Source: an uncultured Clostridia bacterium (GTDB taxonomy: Bacteria > Bacillota > Clostridia > Christensenellales > CAG-314). From it: a stretch of DNA of 57,737 bases. The stretch is from contig CANQYT010000003.1 in NCBI GenBank assembly GCA_947628135.1, positions 67,387 through 125,123 of the forward strand, given 5' to 3'. Positions 17,032 to 24,863 of this stretch are shown in pieces. Under the pieces are notes generated by a model that worked only from the letters and a program-made list of their open reading frames with translations, was not told the DNA's origin and did not search any database. The position numbers and the translations under genes were made by a program. How positions within the stretch are numbered: the stretch's first letter is position 1; each line of letters starts with the position of its first letter.

Positions 17032-17547
17032 TTATTCGGAAAAACGTTTTGCCCTTTGACGGCGGCGTTCTATCGCCTCTTCGGAATTATCTGTAAATTG
17101 ATAAATTACCCCGTATTCAAAAGAAAAATCATTCTCTTCCGACAGTTCCCACTCGTTTACGTCGATGATCTTCTGCTCCGTGATTTCAATCTTTCGACCC
17201 AGCCAAAGGTTGACTATCAAAAATACGTCTTGTTTGAGAAGTTGTTTCTTTGCAAACGCCTTTAACCATCTGAGTTCATCAAGCGCATTTTTTGCATATT
17301 TTTCGGATATTACCGAGCGAAACCGAGTTTCGTAGTCAAACCCGAATTCACTGTCTATGGCATAAAAATGAAAGTCCTTAAAAACGTTGCACAAACAGCG
17401 CTTTTCCTGTTCCGTCAACTCTGCCCTGAACGCCATACCGCCGTCATACCACGTGTCGCCGCGCTCAATTGTGGACAATACGTCCTTATATTTGTAAGTC
17501 GTTTTTTGAAGCGGCGTTTCCAAAGCCAAAAAGCATTTCATTGACAT
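17032..17547 (-). CDS. Hypothetical protein, 171 residues
   Basis: Not recognised. A soluble, charged protein with no signal peptide or membrane helix. It starts MSMKCFLALETPLQK, has aromatic-rich segments (WYDGGMAFRAEL, FHFYAIDSEFGFDYETRF), a Lys-rich helix around 105-125, and ends in a basic tail RRRQRAKRFSE. The start at 17547 is fixed by GGAGG eight bases upstream. Own promoter and terminator, so it is expressed alone. Confidence 0.8.
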   Translation of the reverse strand: MSMKCFLALETPLQKTTYKYKDVLSTIERGDTWYDGGMAFRAELTEQEKRCLCNVFKDFHFYAIDSEFGFDYETRFRSVISEKYAKNALDELRWLKAFAKKQLLKQDVFLIVNLWLGRKIEITEQKIIDVNEWELSEENDFSFEYGVIYQFTDNSEEAIERRRQRAKRFSE

Positions 17548-17586
17548 AACCGTTTCCTCCGCTGAATTTCCCTTTATCGTATTGTG

Positions 17587-17615
17587 ATTATACCATAGAA
17601 ACGCAAACAAAGCAA
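17587..17615 (-). promoter_or_regulatory. Promoter of hypothetical gene 17032-17547
   Basis: TTGCTT (17615-17610), 17 bp, TATAAT (17592-17587). Confidence 0.8.
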
Positions 17616-17697
17616 ATTCGAAAAAGGAAAAACAAAATGGCATTTTGCAAATTCGTATTTACCAAACTTTGCAGGCGGAACAAAAATTTTTCAAACA

Positions 17698-17726
17698 TTG
17701 TCTTTTGGGACGAATTGTATTATAAT
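17698..17726 (+). promoter_or_regulatory. Promoter of YjbR-like gene
   Basis: TTGTCT (17698-17703), 17 bp, TATAAT (17721-17726). The leader is about 15 bases, almost all of it ribosome site. Confidence 0.75.
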
Positions 17727-17747
17727 CAATGACGGAAGGTGAGAAAA

Positions 17748-18137
17748 ATGTTAAAAAACGGGGCTATGCGGCAGGACGTGCTGGAATATGCGGCGAATCA
17801 ATACGGCACACAAGCGGAATATTTGTGGGCAAACGCTCCCAATTACGCCGTACTAAGACGTGCGGACAGCCGCAAATGGTATGGAATAATTATGGACGTT
17901 CCCCGCAAACGACTCGGCTTGAACGGCGACGGCGTTTCGGATATATTGGACATCAAGTGCGACCCCTTTGAACGTGAAGTACTGCTGAATCAAAAAGGAT
18001 TCGTCCCCTGTTACTACCTCAACAAAACGCATTGGATAGGAATTTTGCTGGACGGCTCGGCGGACAGAAGTCTGGTTTTTCAACTGATCGACGACAGTTA
18101 TGCACTTGCGGCAAGCAAAGCCAAACGCTCAAAATAA
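17748..18137 (+). CDS. MmcQ/YjbR family protein
   Basis: 129 residues. Fold of the MmcQ/YjbR group (CyaY-like double-wing): a first helix region followed by KWYGIIMDVPRKRLG, VSDILDIKCDP and the C-terminal YYLNKTHWIGILLDG, all characteristic. Members are often called DNA-binding proteins, but the cellular role is unproven. The start at 17748 follows GGAAGGTGA; the GTG nine bases upstream is less well placed. Confidence 0.88.
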   Translation: MLKNGAMRQDVLEYAANQYGTQAEYLWANAPNYAVLRRADSRKWYGIIMDVPRKRLGLNGDGVSDILDIKCDPFEREVLLNQKGFVPCYYLNKTHWIGILLDGSADRSLVFQLIDDSYALAASKAKRSK

Positions 18138-18248
18138 CGTTAGTCGTGCTTTCGGGCGCGTTACACTTTGTTTTCTGCGCGAATCGCCAACGTGAAAGTT
18201 TTTCACCGCGCGAACAGCCCTGTTTGCTACGATGTGACGAATAGTGTC

Positions 18249-18277
18249 GTGACATTTGTCCGCGGCAATGCTACAAT
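18249..18277 (+). promoter_or_regulatory. Promoter of HTH-membrane regulator gene
   Basis: GTGACA (18249-18254), 17 bp, TACAAT (18272-18277). The short ~14-base leader carries GGGAGG. Confidence 0.7.
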
Positions 18278-18297
18278 GGTCACAACGGGAGGCAAAT

Positions 18298-18795
18298 ATG
18301 AAATTCGGCGAAAAAATAAAAAAATTGAGATCGGATAACAATATGACGCAGGAGGACCTTGCGCAAAAACTGTTTGTGACGCGCACCGCTGTTTCCAAAT
18401 GGGAAACGGACAAAGGACTGCCCGGTATCGACAGTTTGAAATCTATTGGAGACCTGTTTCACATCAGCATTGACGAGTTGATATCCGATGACGACATACA
18501 AACTCAACGCGTACTGACGGAAAAACGCTCCAAAACGATGTACTTTGTTGCGATAGGCTTTCTCGCCTTGACCGTTGTGTTTACACTGTTGCTGTTCTTT
18601 TTGCAAAACTACTTTTATTTGATAGGCAGTACCGTTGGAGTTTTGGGGTACGTTGTGTTTGCATTGCTGTCCAAGCCGCGCGACAAACGCTTGTCCGCAC
18701 GCAAAGTGATACTTCCTTATATTGTTGCGCGCATAGTGCTGCTTGTGATAATTGTTGCCGCAGTGGTAACAACGATAATTCGGCTGAGCGTGTGA
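18298..18795 (+). CDS. Membrane-anchored Xre-family transcriptional regulator
   Basis: 165 residues. The N-terminal helix-turn-helix spans ~5-60 (KLRSDNNMTQEDLAQKLFVTRTAVSKWETDKGLPGID), followed by SLKSIGDLFHISIDELISDD, the usual Xre tail. Three hydrophobic helices follow (~82-104, ~108-125, ~138-162), so the DNA-binding domain is tethered to the membrane. This architecture is common in Firmicutes; the signal is unknown. The start at 18298 is chosen because GGGAGG sits just upstream. Confidence 0.9.
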   Translation: MKFGEKIKKLRSDNNMTQEDLAQKLFVTRTAVSKWETDKGLPGIDSLKSIGDLFHISIDELISDDDIQTQRVLTEKRSKTMYFVAIGFLALTVVFTLLLFFLQNYFYLIGSTVGVLGYVVFALLSKPRDKRLSARKVILPYIVARIVLLVIIVAAVVTTIIRLSV

Positions 18796-18916
18796 CGGTC
18801 AAAAATTAAAGAAAGTTTTTAACCTGCCTTTTCGGGGCGAACACCGCAACACAATATAGCGAGCAAAAAAAGATAATTACGCTAAGCGCATAAACGACTG
18901 CCAAAAAAATTTTACA

Positions 18917-18957
18917 AAAAACGACTTGAAATCAATGTGTTTCAGGCCGTTTTTGTC
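18917..18957. terminator. Bidirectional terminator between HTH regulator and yloV
   Basis: Imperfect stem ACGaCTTGAAA/TTTCAGGcCGT (18921-18950), with T runs on both strands (TTTTT on plus, TTTTTTG on minus). Confidence 0.75.
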
Positions 18958-19013
18958 AATTTACATAAAATCTTTTTATGACAGCAATTGCAAATATTAC
19001 GTCGAAAATGACG

Positions 19014-20693
19014 TTACTCCACGCTAAGCACATAGTAGTACAGCGGCTGTCCGCCGTAATGAAGGATAAACTCGATGTCGGGGTGATTGTTTTGCAATTT
19101 CTCCGCGAACGCTTCCGCCTTTTCCTCGCTGACGTCCTGACCGTAGTAGAGAGTGACGACTTCTTTACCTTCGGTGAGCATACCTTCTATAAGTTTCGTC
19201 GTGACCGCCTCCACGTCTTTGCCGCTGGTGACTATGCTGCCCTTGTCGAGACCGATTATGTCCCCTTTCTTTATCGTGAATTTGTCTATAACGGTGTCGC
19301 GCACGGCGTAGGTTACCTGCCCCGCGTCTATGCCGACGAACGCAGTCGTCATATTCTCCAAATTTTCCGAAAGGCTGGCGTCGGGGCTGAAATTGAGTAC
19401 GGCGGCAAGTCCCTGAGGAATGTCCTTGGTTTGCAACACGAAAATGTTGCGGTTCTGCACCAACGTTCTCGATTGTTCGGCGGACAGAATTATGTTTTTG
19501 TTGTTGGGAAGAATGATGATGTTTTCCGCGTTGATCTTACGCGCGGCGGAGGCGATGTCCTCAGCGGATGGGTTCATAGTCTGACCGCCCTCTATCACCT
19601 GGTCGACAAGCAGATCCTTGAAGATGGCGGCAAATCCGTCGCCGGAACACACTGCAAGCAATCCTATCGGCTTGCGTTCCGCCTCGTAACGGGCGCGCAA
19701 TTGCCTGTTTTGCTCCATCATATTCTCTATCTTTATCTTGTCCAATTCGCCGAGAGCAAGCGCCTTGGTGAGCGCCTTGCCCGGTGTGTTGGTGTGGACG
19801 TGCACTTTTACGAGATTGAGATCGCCTATACATATTACGGAATTGCCTATCTCATTGAGATATTCGCGCAGTTTGTCTATGTCCGTAACCGTTGTGCGCT
19901 TCTTTATGTTGGTGATGAAAAACTCCGTGCAGTAGCCGAAATCCAACTCGCCCAACGACTCGTAGTCCACTATCAGTTCGCTGTCGTCGGGGAATGCCGA
20001 ATCGATACTGACGGGTTTGTTGTTTTCCGGCAGGGCGTACTCGTCCGCGCCCGTAATTTCCTGATCCAAATAGCCCATAATGAGCCCTTTGAACAGGGTG
20101 ATAAGACCGAAACCGCCGCTGTCCACAACGCCTGCGCGTTTCAGAACATCCAACATATCGGGCGTTTTGGCGAGAGTTTCTTCGCCCTTTTCGAGAACGG
20201 CGTTCATCAGTTTCTGAATGTCGCCGCTGCGCTTGGCGGTGTCGATAGCCTCCTCCGCCATAGCCCTCACCACGGTAAGAATCGTTCCTTCTTTGGGCTT
20301 GCTTACCGCGCGGTAGGCAAGTTCCGCACCCTCGCGCAACCCCTTGGCAAACGTGCGGGCGTCGCACTCGTCGTTTTGCGCGATGATATTGCTGAATCCT
20401 TTGAGTATCTGCGACAGAATAACGCCGCTGTTGCCGCGCGCGCCGCGCAATGCGCCCTTGCTGAGTTTTTCGGCAAGTTCCGCCATAGACGTGCTGTTGA
20501 GCGCGTTGATTTCCTTTACGGCGGAAATCATTGTGAGGGACATATTAGTTCCCGTGTCGCCGTCGGGTACGGGGAAAACGTTCAGCGCGTCTACCTGAGC
20601 CTTGTTTACTTCCAACATTTTTCCGCCGGCAATAAACATTCGTTTCATAACCGACGCAGTTATATGAGTTTTTATTGTATGAGCAGCTGCCAT
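19014..20693 (-). CDS. DAK2-domain kinase YloV (FakA-like fatty acid kinase subunit)
   Basis: 559 residues. The N-terminal DhaL/DAK2 kinase domain has NVFPVPDGDTGTNMSLTM (~38-56) with the Mg-ATP-binding Asp residues, and GARGNSGVILSQILKG. The middle and C-terminal regions match YloV/FakA proteins. In Firmicutes FakA phosphorylates fatty acids bound by FakB (DegV-type) proteins; no fakB is in the window. Start preceded by GAGGATA. It follows yloU by 38 bases and both are divergent from rpmB, as in Bacillus. Confidence 0.93.
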   Translation of the reverse strand: MAAAHTIKTHITASVMKRMFIAGGKMLEVNKAQVDALNVFPVPDGDTGTNMSLTMISAVKEINALNSTSMAELAEKLSKGALRGARGNSGVILSQILKGFSNIIAQNDECDARTFAKGLREGAELAYRAVSKPKEGTILTVVRAMAEEAIDTAKRSGDIQKLMNAVLEKGEETLAKTPDMLDVLKRAGVVDSGGFGLITLFKGLIMGYLDQEITGADEYALPENNKPVSIDSAFPDDSELIVDYESLGELDFGYCTEFFITNIKKRTTVTDIDKLREYLNEIGNSVICIGDLNLVKVHVHTNTPGKALTKALALGELDKIKIENMMEQNRQLRARYEAERKPIGLLAVCSGDGFAAIFKDLLVDQVIEGGQTMNPSAEDIASAARKINAENIIILPNNKNIILSAEQSRTLVQNRNIFVLQTKDIPQGLAAVLNFSPDASLSENLENMTTAFVGIDAGQVTYAVRDTVIDKFTIKKGDIIGLDKGSIVTSGKDVEAVTTKLIEGMLTEGKEVVTLYYGQDVSEEKAEAFAEKLQNNHPDIEFILHYGGQPLYYYVLSVE

Positions 20694-20731
20694 TTTGAAT
20701 TATCCTCGATTACGTAAAGTGAATTGTGCTG

Positions 20732-21082
20732 TTACAGTTTGACGCCTACAACGTGTACGTCGATAGACTCGACGATCATTCCGGTGAAGCGTTCCAAACC
20801 GTACTTTACCGTGTTCTTCAAACTGGACGAAACCGCGGATACGGGAAGCCCGTATTTTATCTTTACGTACAGATCCACAAAAATGCGGTCGCCCTTGGTC
20901 GATACCCGCACGCCGCGGCTCTTGCCGTTGCGCTTGAACAGGTCGGTAAAGGAATCGGAGAAGCCAAAGGGCACTATTTCCACCACTCCGTAGCACTCTG
21001 TCGCCAGATGACCGGCGAGAGACGCTATCACGTCGTCGGAAACAGTTATTACACCGTACGAATTTTTTGTGCGCAATGCCAT
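20732..21082 (-). CDS. Asp23/Gls24 family protein YloU
   Basis: 116 residues. Compact Asp23 fold: YGVITVSDDVIASLAGHLATECYGVVEI, GVRVSTKGDRIFVDLYVKIKYGLPV and a C-terminal VESIDVHVVGVKL strand. Members act in envelope stress or envelope homeostasis; the precise job of YloU is unknown. GGGAGG precedes the ATG. First gene of yloU-yloV. Confidence 0.95.
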   Translation of the reverse strand: MALRTKNSYGVITVSDDVIASLAGHLATECYGVVEIVPFGFSDSFTDLFKRNGKSRGVRVSTKGDRIFVDLYVKIKYGLPVSAVSSSLKNTVKYGLERFTGMIVESIDVHVVGVKL

Positions 21083-21112
21083 TCGACATTCCTCCCATAT
21101 ATAAGTAATAAT

Positions 21113-21141
21113 ATTCTACAACAAAATACATTATTTCACAA
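21113..21141 (-). promoter_or_regulatory. Promoter of yloU-yloV
   Basis: TTGTGA (21141-21136), 17 bp, TAGAAT (21118-21113). Confidence 0.7.
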
Positions 21142-21232
21142 GTGTTTCACGGCAAATTTAGCGCTTTTGCAGAGATAATTACGTATTTTTGTCACCTGTA
21201 TATAACAAATTGAAAAAAATCTCCTCAATTGC

Positions 21233-21261
21233 TTGCCAAAAGCGTACAAAAATGCTATGAT
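21233..21261 (+). promoter_or_regulatory. Promoter of rpmB
   Basis: TTGCCA (21233-21238), 17 bp, TATGAT (21256-21261); the leader is ~44 bases. Confidence 0.75.
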
Positions 21262-21311
21262 AATTAAGCGTGAATTTCAACACAAACCAATCGACCTACG
21301 GAGGTGTAGAT

Positions 21312-21500
21312 ATGTCCAGAGTATGTGCTATATGCGGAAAAGGCAAAATGTCCGGCAACAAGGTTTCCCACTCCAACAGAAGGACTCCCAAAACGTACAG
21401 CGCCAATTTGCAAAAAGTAAAAGTGGAAATAGACGGAAAAGAATCCACTCAGTACGTTTGCACCCGCTGCATAAGAACAGCCAACAAAGAGCAACACTAA
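21312..21500 (+). CDS. rpmB: 50S ribosomal protein L28
   Basis: 62 residues, normal for L28. It begins MSRVCAICGKGKMSGNKVSHSNRRT and has a second CxxC pair near the end (YVCTRCIRT), so it is the zinc-binding four-cysteine (C+) form. GGAGG lies upstream of the ATG. Divergent from yloU and closed by its own terminator. Confidence 0.98.
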   Translation: MSRVCAICGKGKMSGNKVSHSNRRTPKTYSANLQKVKVEIDGKESTQYVCTRCIRTANKEQH

Positions 21501-21510
21501 ACGCAAGTAA

Positions 21511-21539
21511 GCCTCACAGCAAAGTGAGGCTGATTTTTT
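21511..21539 (+). terminator. rpmB terminator
   Basis: Perfect 7-bp stem GCCTCAC/GTGAGGC (21511-21530) followed by TGATTTTTT. Confidence 0.9.
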
Positions 21540-21603
21540 ACCGTTAGTTCCGTCCCGCGCCGCTTCTGCTGCAATGCGTGCGCGGATTTGCAGGAGAAAA
21601 ATT

Positions 21604-22578
21604 ATGCTGCAACTCATTTCTGCCGCAATAGGCAAAACTTGGTCGATAGTCGGCGAAAACGAATTTATTCTGTGGTTTCAAAGCCTTGCGGGAAAGGGCA
21701 GTTTTCTGTACTACCTGATGAATTTCCTCTCCGTACTCGGTGAGGAGACCGTTTTGGTTGCGATAGTCGGGTTGATATATTGGGGAATAGACAAAACGCG
21801 CGGCGAAAAAATCGGTTTTACGATGATAGCCGCGACAATATTCAACCCGTTGATAAAAAACGCCGTCTGCCGCACGCGACCCTTTGACGCAAACAAACAA
21901 ATTCAAAACCTGCGCGACGTGGACGGTTACTCATTCCCGTCAGGTCACTCCGCAAACTCCGCGGCGACATACTTCGGAACGGCTTACGTCTACAAGGACA
22001 AACGCCGTTGGTGGCTGATCGTCTGCGCCGTCGCGCTGCCGCTGCTTGTTGCGCTGTCACGCACCTATCTAGGCGCGCACTACCCGACGGACGTAATTGT
22101 CGGTCTGTTGTTGGGTACTGCGACCGTGCTGTTTGTACAGACGCTGTACAACCTTGTGCCCAACGCCTGTTGGCTTTACGCGGGGCTGTCCGCGATAGGT
22201 CTTGCAGGGTTCTTTTACTGCACTACGGAGGACTTCTTCACCGCATACGGACTGCTTGTCGGCTTTGAATTCGGCATACTCTTCGAAAAGAAAATCACAA
22301 AATTCGCCAACACCAAAGTGATTTGGAGGATAGTGTTGCGCGTTGCCGCGGGAGGCGGATTGTTTCTCGGATTGAACGAAGCGTTGAAGTTGATAGTGGG
22401 CGCGATTTACCCCGCCTACGGCGAAAACGTTTGGTTCGAACGGATATTCCGCACCTTGCGCTACGCAATAGTCACTTTTACCGTGATAGGAGTTTATCCT
22501 TTGCTGTTTGCGCAGACGGAAAAACTGTGGGAAAAATTGGGTTGGTTGAAAAACAAGGCGGAACAAAACAAGGCTTAG
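21604..22578 (+). CDS. PAP2 family membrane phosphatase
   Basis: 324 residues with several membrane helices. The PAP2 signature is complete: KNAVCRTRPF (motif 1), FPSGHSANSAA (motif 2) and SRTYLGAHYPTDVIVG (motif 3, catalytic His). It dephosphorylates a lipid phosphate such as undecaprenyl pyrophosphate or phosphatidic acid; the exact substrate is unclear. An extra C-terminal half adds more helices, making it longer than simple PAP2 enzymes. Start at 21604 after AGGAGA. Followed 11 bases later by a membrane protein gene. Confidence 0.92.
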   Translation: MLQLISAAIGKTWSIVGENEFILWFQSLAGKGSFLYYLMNFLSVLGEETVLVAIVGLIYWGIDKTRGEKIGFTMIAATIFNPLIKNAVCRTRPFDANKQIQNLRDVDGYSFPSGHSANSAATYFGTAYVYKDKRRWWLIVCAVALPLLVALSRTYLGAHYPTDVIVGLLLGTATVLFVQTLYNLVPNACWLYAGLSAIGLAGFFYCTTEDFFTAYGLLVGFEFGILFEKKITKFANTKVIWRIVLRVAAGGGLFLGLNEALKLIVGAIYPAYGENVWFERIFRTLRYAIVTFTVIGVYPLLFAQTEKLWEKLGWLKNKAEQNKA

Positions 22579-22589
22579 GAGCGGGCATA

Positions 22590-23066
22590 GTGGCTAAAAA
22601 CAATGCGAAACGAGCGTTGCTTACGGACGACGTTCCCAACGCGAAAATAAAATCCATAGTGTTGGTAATTTCGGGGGCGGCGCTGACTTTGGCGCTTGCG
22701 GCGCTGTTGTTTGCGGGAGGAAAACTCGGTTGGGGAGTTGCCGTTTCGGCGGCGATAATCGTGATTTGGGCAGTTGCGGAAACGCTCGAATGGCTGACTT
22801 GGAGGTCCATTGCGTACCGTCTGACCGCAACCGAAGAAGGAATTGAATTGCGCCTCTTCTGCCGCAAAAAGAAAATTCCCTACGAAAAAATAAAAAGTTA
22901 CGGATACAAAAAACTGCCCAACAGCACATATTACCGATTTACGCTGACGCTTGCCGACAAAACGGCGTCGTTCGACACTCAGTACCGCGATGAAATGATG
23001 GCTATACTGCAAACGCGTACCGTTGCGGATACCGAGGGAGTAAACCGAGGACTGCCGATAGACTGA
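22590..23066 (+). CDS. Small membrane protein with PH-like cytoplasmic tail
   Basis: 158 residues from a GTG start preceded by AGGAGCGG. Two adjacent hydrophobic helices (~24-44 and ~48-64) are followed by a soluble region YRLTATEEGIELRLFCRKKKIPYEKIKSYGYKK, resembling bacterial PH-like domains of the YdbS/YvbH type. Function unknown. Co-transcribed with the PAP2 gene, so an envelope role is inferred. Confidence 0.8.
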   Translation: MAKNNAKRALLTDDVPNAKIKSIVLVISGAALTLALAALLFAGGKLGWGVAVSAAIIVIWAVAETLEWLTWRSIAYRLTATEEGIELRLFCRKKKIPYEKIKSYGYKKLPNSTYYRFTLTLADKTASFDTQYRDEMMAILQTRTVADTEGVNRGLPID

Positions 23067-23072
23067 CAGCAA

Positions 23073-23103
23073 AACAAGCCCTTGACAAAGGACTTGTTTT
23101 TTT
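23073..23103 (+). terminator. Terminator of the PAP2 unit
   Basis: Stem AACAAGcCCTT/AAGGaCTTGTT followed by a T run to 23103. Confidence 0.85.
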
Positions 23104-23297
23104 CAATGCCGCAAAAATTTTCCGAAAGAAATTTACTTTCTTCCCGCTGCCCTGCCCAAGAGCAACCGCAGTACGTTACCCAAAAAATTGGGCAATTTGA
23201 AACAAAATATCCGACTTTTCATTTACTTACCTCTGTCGGTTACATTATATGCAAAAAGAGGTACGATGTGACGGATACGGCGAAAAAAATTTCCGAT

Positions 23298-23942
23298 TCA
23301 GCGCGCGTTGCGCAAGCGGTCTATCGCCGATTTGCGGTCCTGCTCGCCGAAAATAGAACTGCCTGCCACTATCACGTCCGCGCCCGCCTCGACAACTTGC
23401 TTGACGTTGTCGGCGTTGATACCGCCGTCCACTTCCACCAGCACGTTGGGAAACAGTTGTTTTGCTCGGCGTATCTTGTCCAACGACGAGGGAATGAATT
23501 GCTGACCGCCGAATCCCGGTTCGACGGACATCACAAGCACCATATCGAACATTCCGCGGTAGGGCGTGAGCGCGCCTACGGGCGTATTCGGTTTGACGGA
23601 AATTCCCGCTTTTTTGCCGCAGGAATGAATAAGTTTCAAGGTTTGAGAGACGTTTTTCGTGGCTTCGATGTGGAAAGTGATTATGTCCGCGCCCGCGTCG
23701 GCGAACTGTTCGACGTAACGTTCGGGGGCGTCTATCATCAAGTGAACGTCCAGCGGCAAGACCACGCAACGGCGCATACTCCGTATCACGGGTATACCGA
23801 ATGTGATGTTGGGCACAAAATTGCCGTCCATCACGTCGCAATGTATCCAATCAGCGCCGCACTTTTCCAACGACTTACATTCCTGTTCCAATCGGGTGAA
23901 ATCCGCCGACAAAACGGAAGGACTGATAAATATCTTTTTCAT
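23298..23942 (-). CDS. rpe: Ribulose-phosphate 3-epimerase
   Basis: 214 residues, TIM barrel; interconverts ribulose-5-P and xylulose-5-P in the pentose phosphate pathway. It starts ISPSVLSADFTRLEQE, with WIHCDVMDGNFVPN, LDVHLMI, VMSVEPGFGGQQFIPSSLDKI and EVDGGINADNVKQVVEAGADVIVAGSSIF; catalytic Asp and metal-binding His/Asp residues are present. It is the last gene of the long operon but also has its own strong promoter. Confidence 0.98.
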   Translation of the reverse strand: MKKIFISPSVLSADFTRLEQECKSLEKCGADWIHCDVMDGNFVPNITFGIPVIRSMRRCVVLPLDVHLMIDAPERYVEQFADAGADIITFHIEATKNVSQTLKLIHSCGKKAGISVKPNTPVGALTPYRGMFDMVLVMSVEPGFGGQQFIPSSLDKIRRAKQLFPNVLVEVDGGINADNVKQVVEAGADVIVAGSSIFGEQDRKSAIDRLRNAR

Positions 23943-23968
23943 AAAAACCTCTTCTGCCCTTCGATTAT

Positions 23969-23997
23969 ATTATATCCGCAACGAAAGTTCAAGTCAA
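23969..23997 (-). promoter_or_regulatory. Internal promoter of rpe inside the rsgA stop
   Basis: TTGACT (23997-23992), 17 bp, TATAAT (23974-23969). The TGA within TTGACT is the rsgA stop codon. Confidence 0.82.
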
Positions 23998-24863
23998 TAG
24001 CGATTTTTTTCCGCTTCTTTGAGTTCGTTGAATTCCTCAACGTACCGCTCGTAGCGCGATTTGCACAAAACGCCCTTTTCCGCCGCCGCCTTTACCGCGC
24101 AATCCGGTTCGGCTGTGTGAGTGCAGGAAGAGTACTTGCAACCGCGCGACAGCGTTACGAAATCGTCTAAATACAAACGCAATTCGTCGGAACGTATACC
24201 GTCCAATTCGCACAGCGAAAAGCCGCAGGTATCTACGAGATAGCCGTCGCCCACCTCATACAGAGCGCTGTGACGCGTTGTGTGCACTCCTCTGCCCGAC
24301 TTGGCGGAAATTCCGCCCGTTTGCCCGTTGGCTTCGGGCAAAAGCGCGTTAAGTAGAGAAGTCTTGCCCACCGCCGACTGCCCCGCAAAACACGCCGTTT
24401 TGCCGCCGTGAAGGTAGTCGCAAAGTTTTTGGGCACTGCCGTCGAACGCGGAAACGCACACTACCTCGGCTACGTCCCGATAGTTGGCGCGCGCCTCTTC
24501 TGCCGCGTCGGAGGACAAGTCCATCTTGTTGACGACCACTATCGGCTCTATATGCTGCTGAAAACAATTTATCAGCACCTTGTCGCACAAATAAAAGTCG
24601 GGTTGAGGCTGACACGCTATTACGGCGAAACACACGTCCACGTTGGCGATTTCCGGACGCAAAAGTTTGTTGCGCCTCGGCAAAATGTCCGCGATCACGC
24701 CCTTGCCGCGACGAAGTTCGTCAAAAGTAACTTTGTCGCCCACTACCACGTCAAGGTCGTTGTAACGCAGTTTTTTCGGAGCAAAACATACGTACGTTTG
24801 CCCCTCCGCCGCCACGGTAAACACTCCGCCGACAGATTTTATCACTGTTCCGCGCTTAGTCAT
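23994..24863 (-). CDS. rsgA: Small ribosomal subunit GTPase RsgA
   Basis: 289 residues. An N-terminal OB fold is followed by a circularly permuted GTPase with motif order G4 (NKMD ~105), G5, G1 (GQSAVGKTSLLN ~165) and G3 (DTCGF). The C-terminal zinc site CKYSSCTHTAEPDC is present. It releases maturation factors such as RbfA from late 30S particles. The start overlaps the rlmN stop by 8 bases. Confidence 0.97.
   Translation of the reverse strand: MTKRGTVIKSVGGVFTVAAEGQTYVCFAPKKLRYNDLDVVVGDKVTFDELRRGKGVIADILPRRNKLLRPEIANVDVCFAVIACQPQPDFYLCDKVLINCFQQHIEPIVVVNKMDLSSDAAEEARANYRDVAEVVCVSAFDGSAQKLCDYLHGGKTACFAGQSAVGKTSLLNALLPEANGQTGGISAKSGRGVHTTRHSALYEVGDGYLVDTCGFSLCELDGIRSDELRLYLDDFVTLSRGCKYSSCTHTAEPDCAVKAAAEKGVLCKSRYERYVEEFNELKEAEKNRY

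Noticed and set aside
18978..20717. 579-codon open frame opposite yloV
   Set aside because: Antisense shadow of a highly conserved kinase gene. No ribosome site, Cys/Arg/Tyr-rich composition and no family resemblance. Similar long antisense frames oppose ligA (34529-36043), rarA (42428-43861) and fhs (8738-10120).
21083..23297. spoVM or thiN expected near rpmB/rpe by Bacillus gene order
   Set aside because: No 26-residue SpoVM-like peptide or thiamine pyrophosphokinase-like frame could be found in the gaps or on either strand.
23104..23297. Start of a 362-codon plus-strand frame
   Set aside because: Most of it is antisense to rpe. The first ~190 bases have no ribosome site and lie just after the PAP2-unit terminator.
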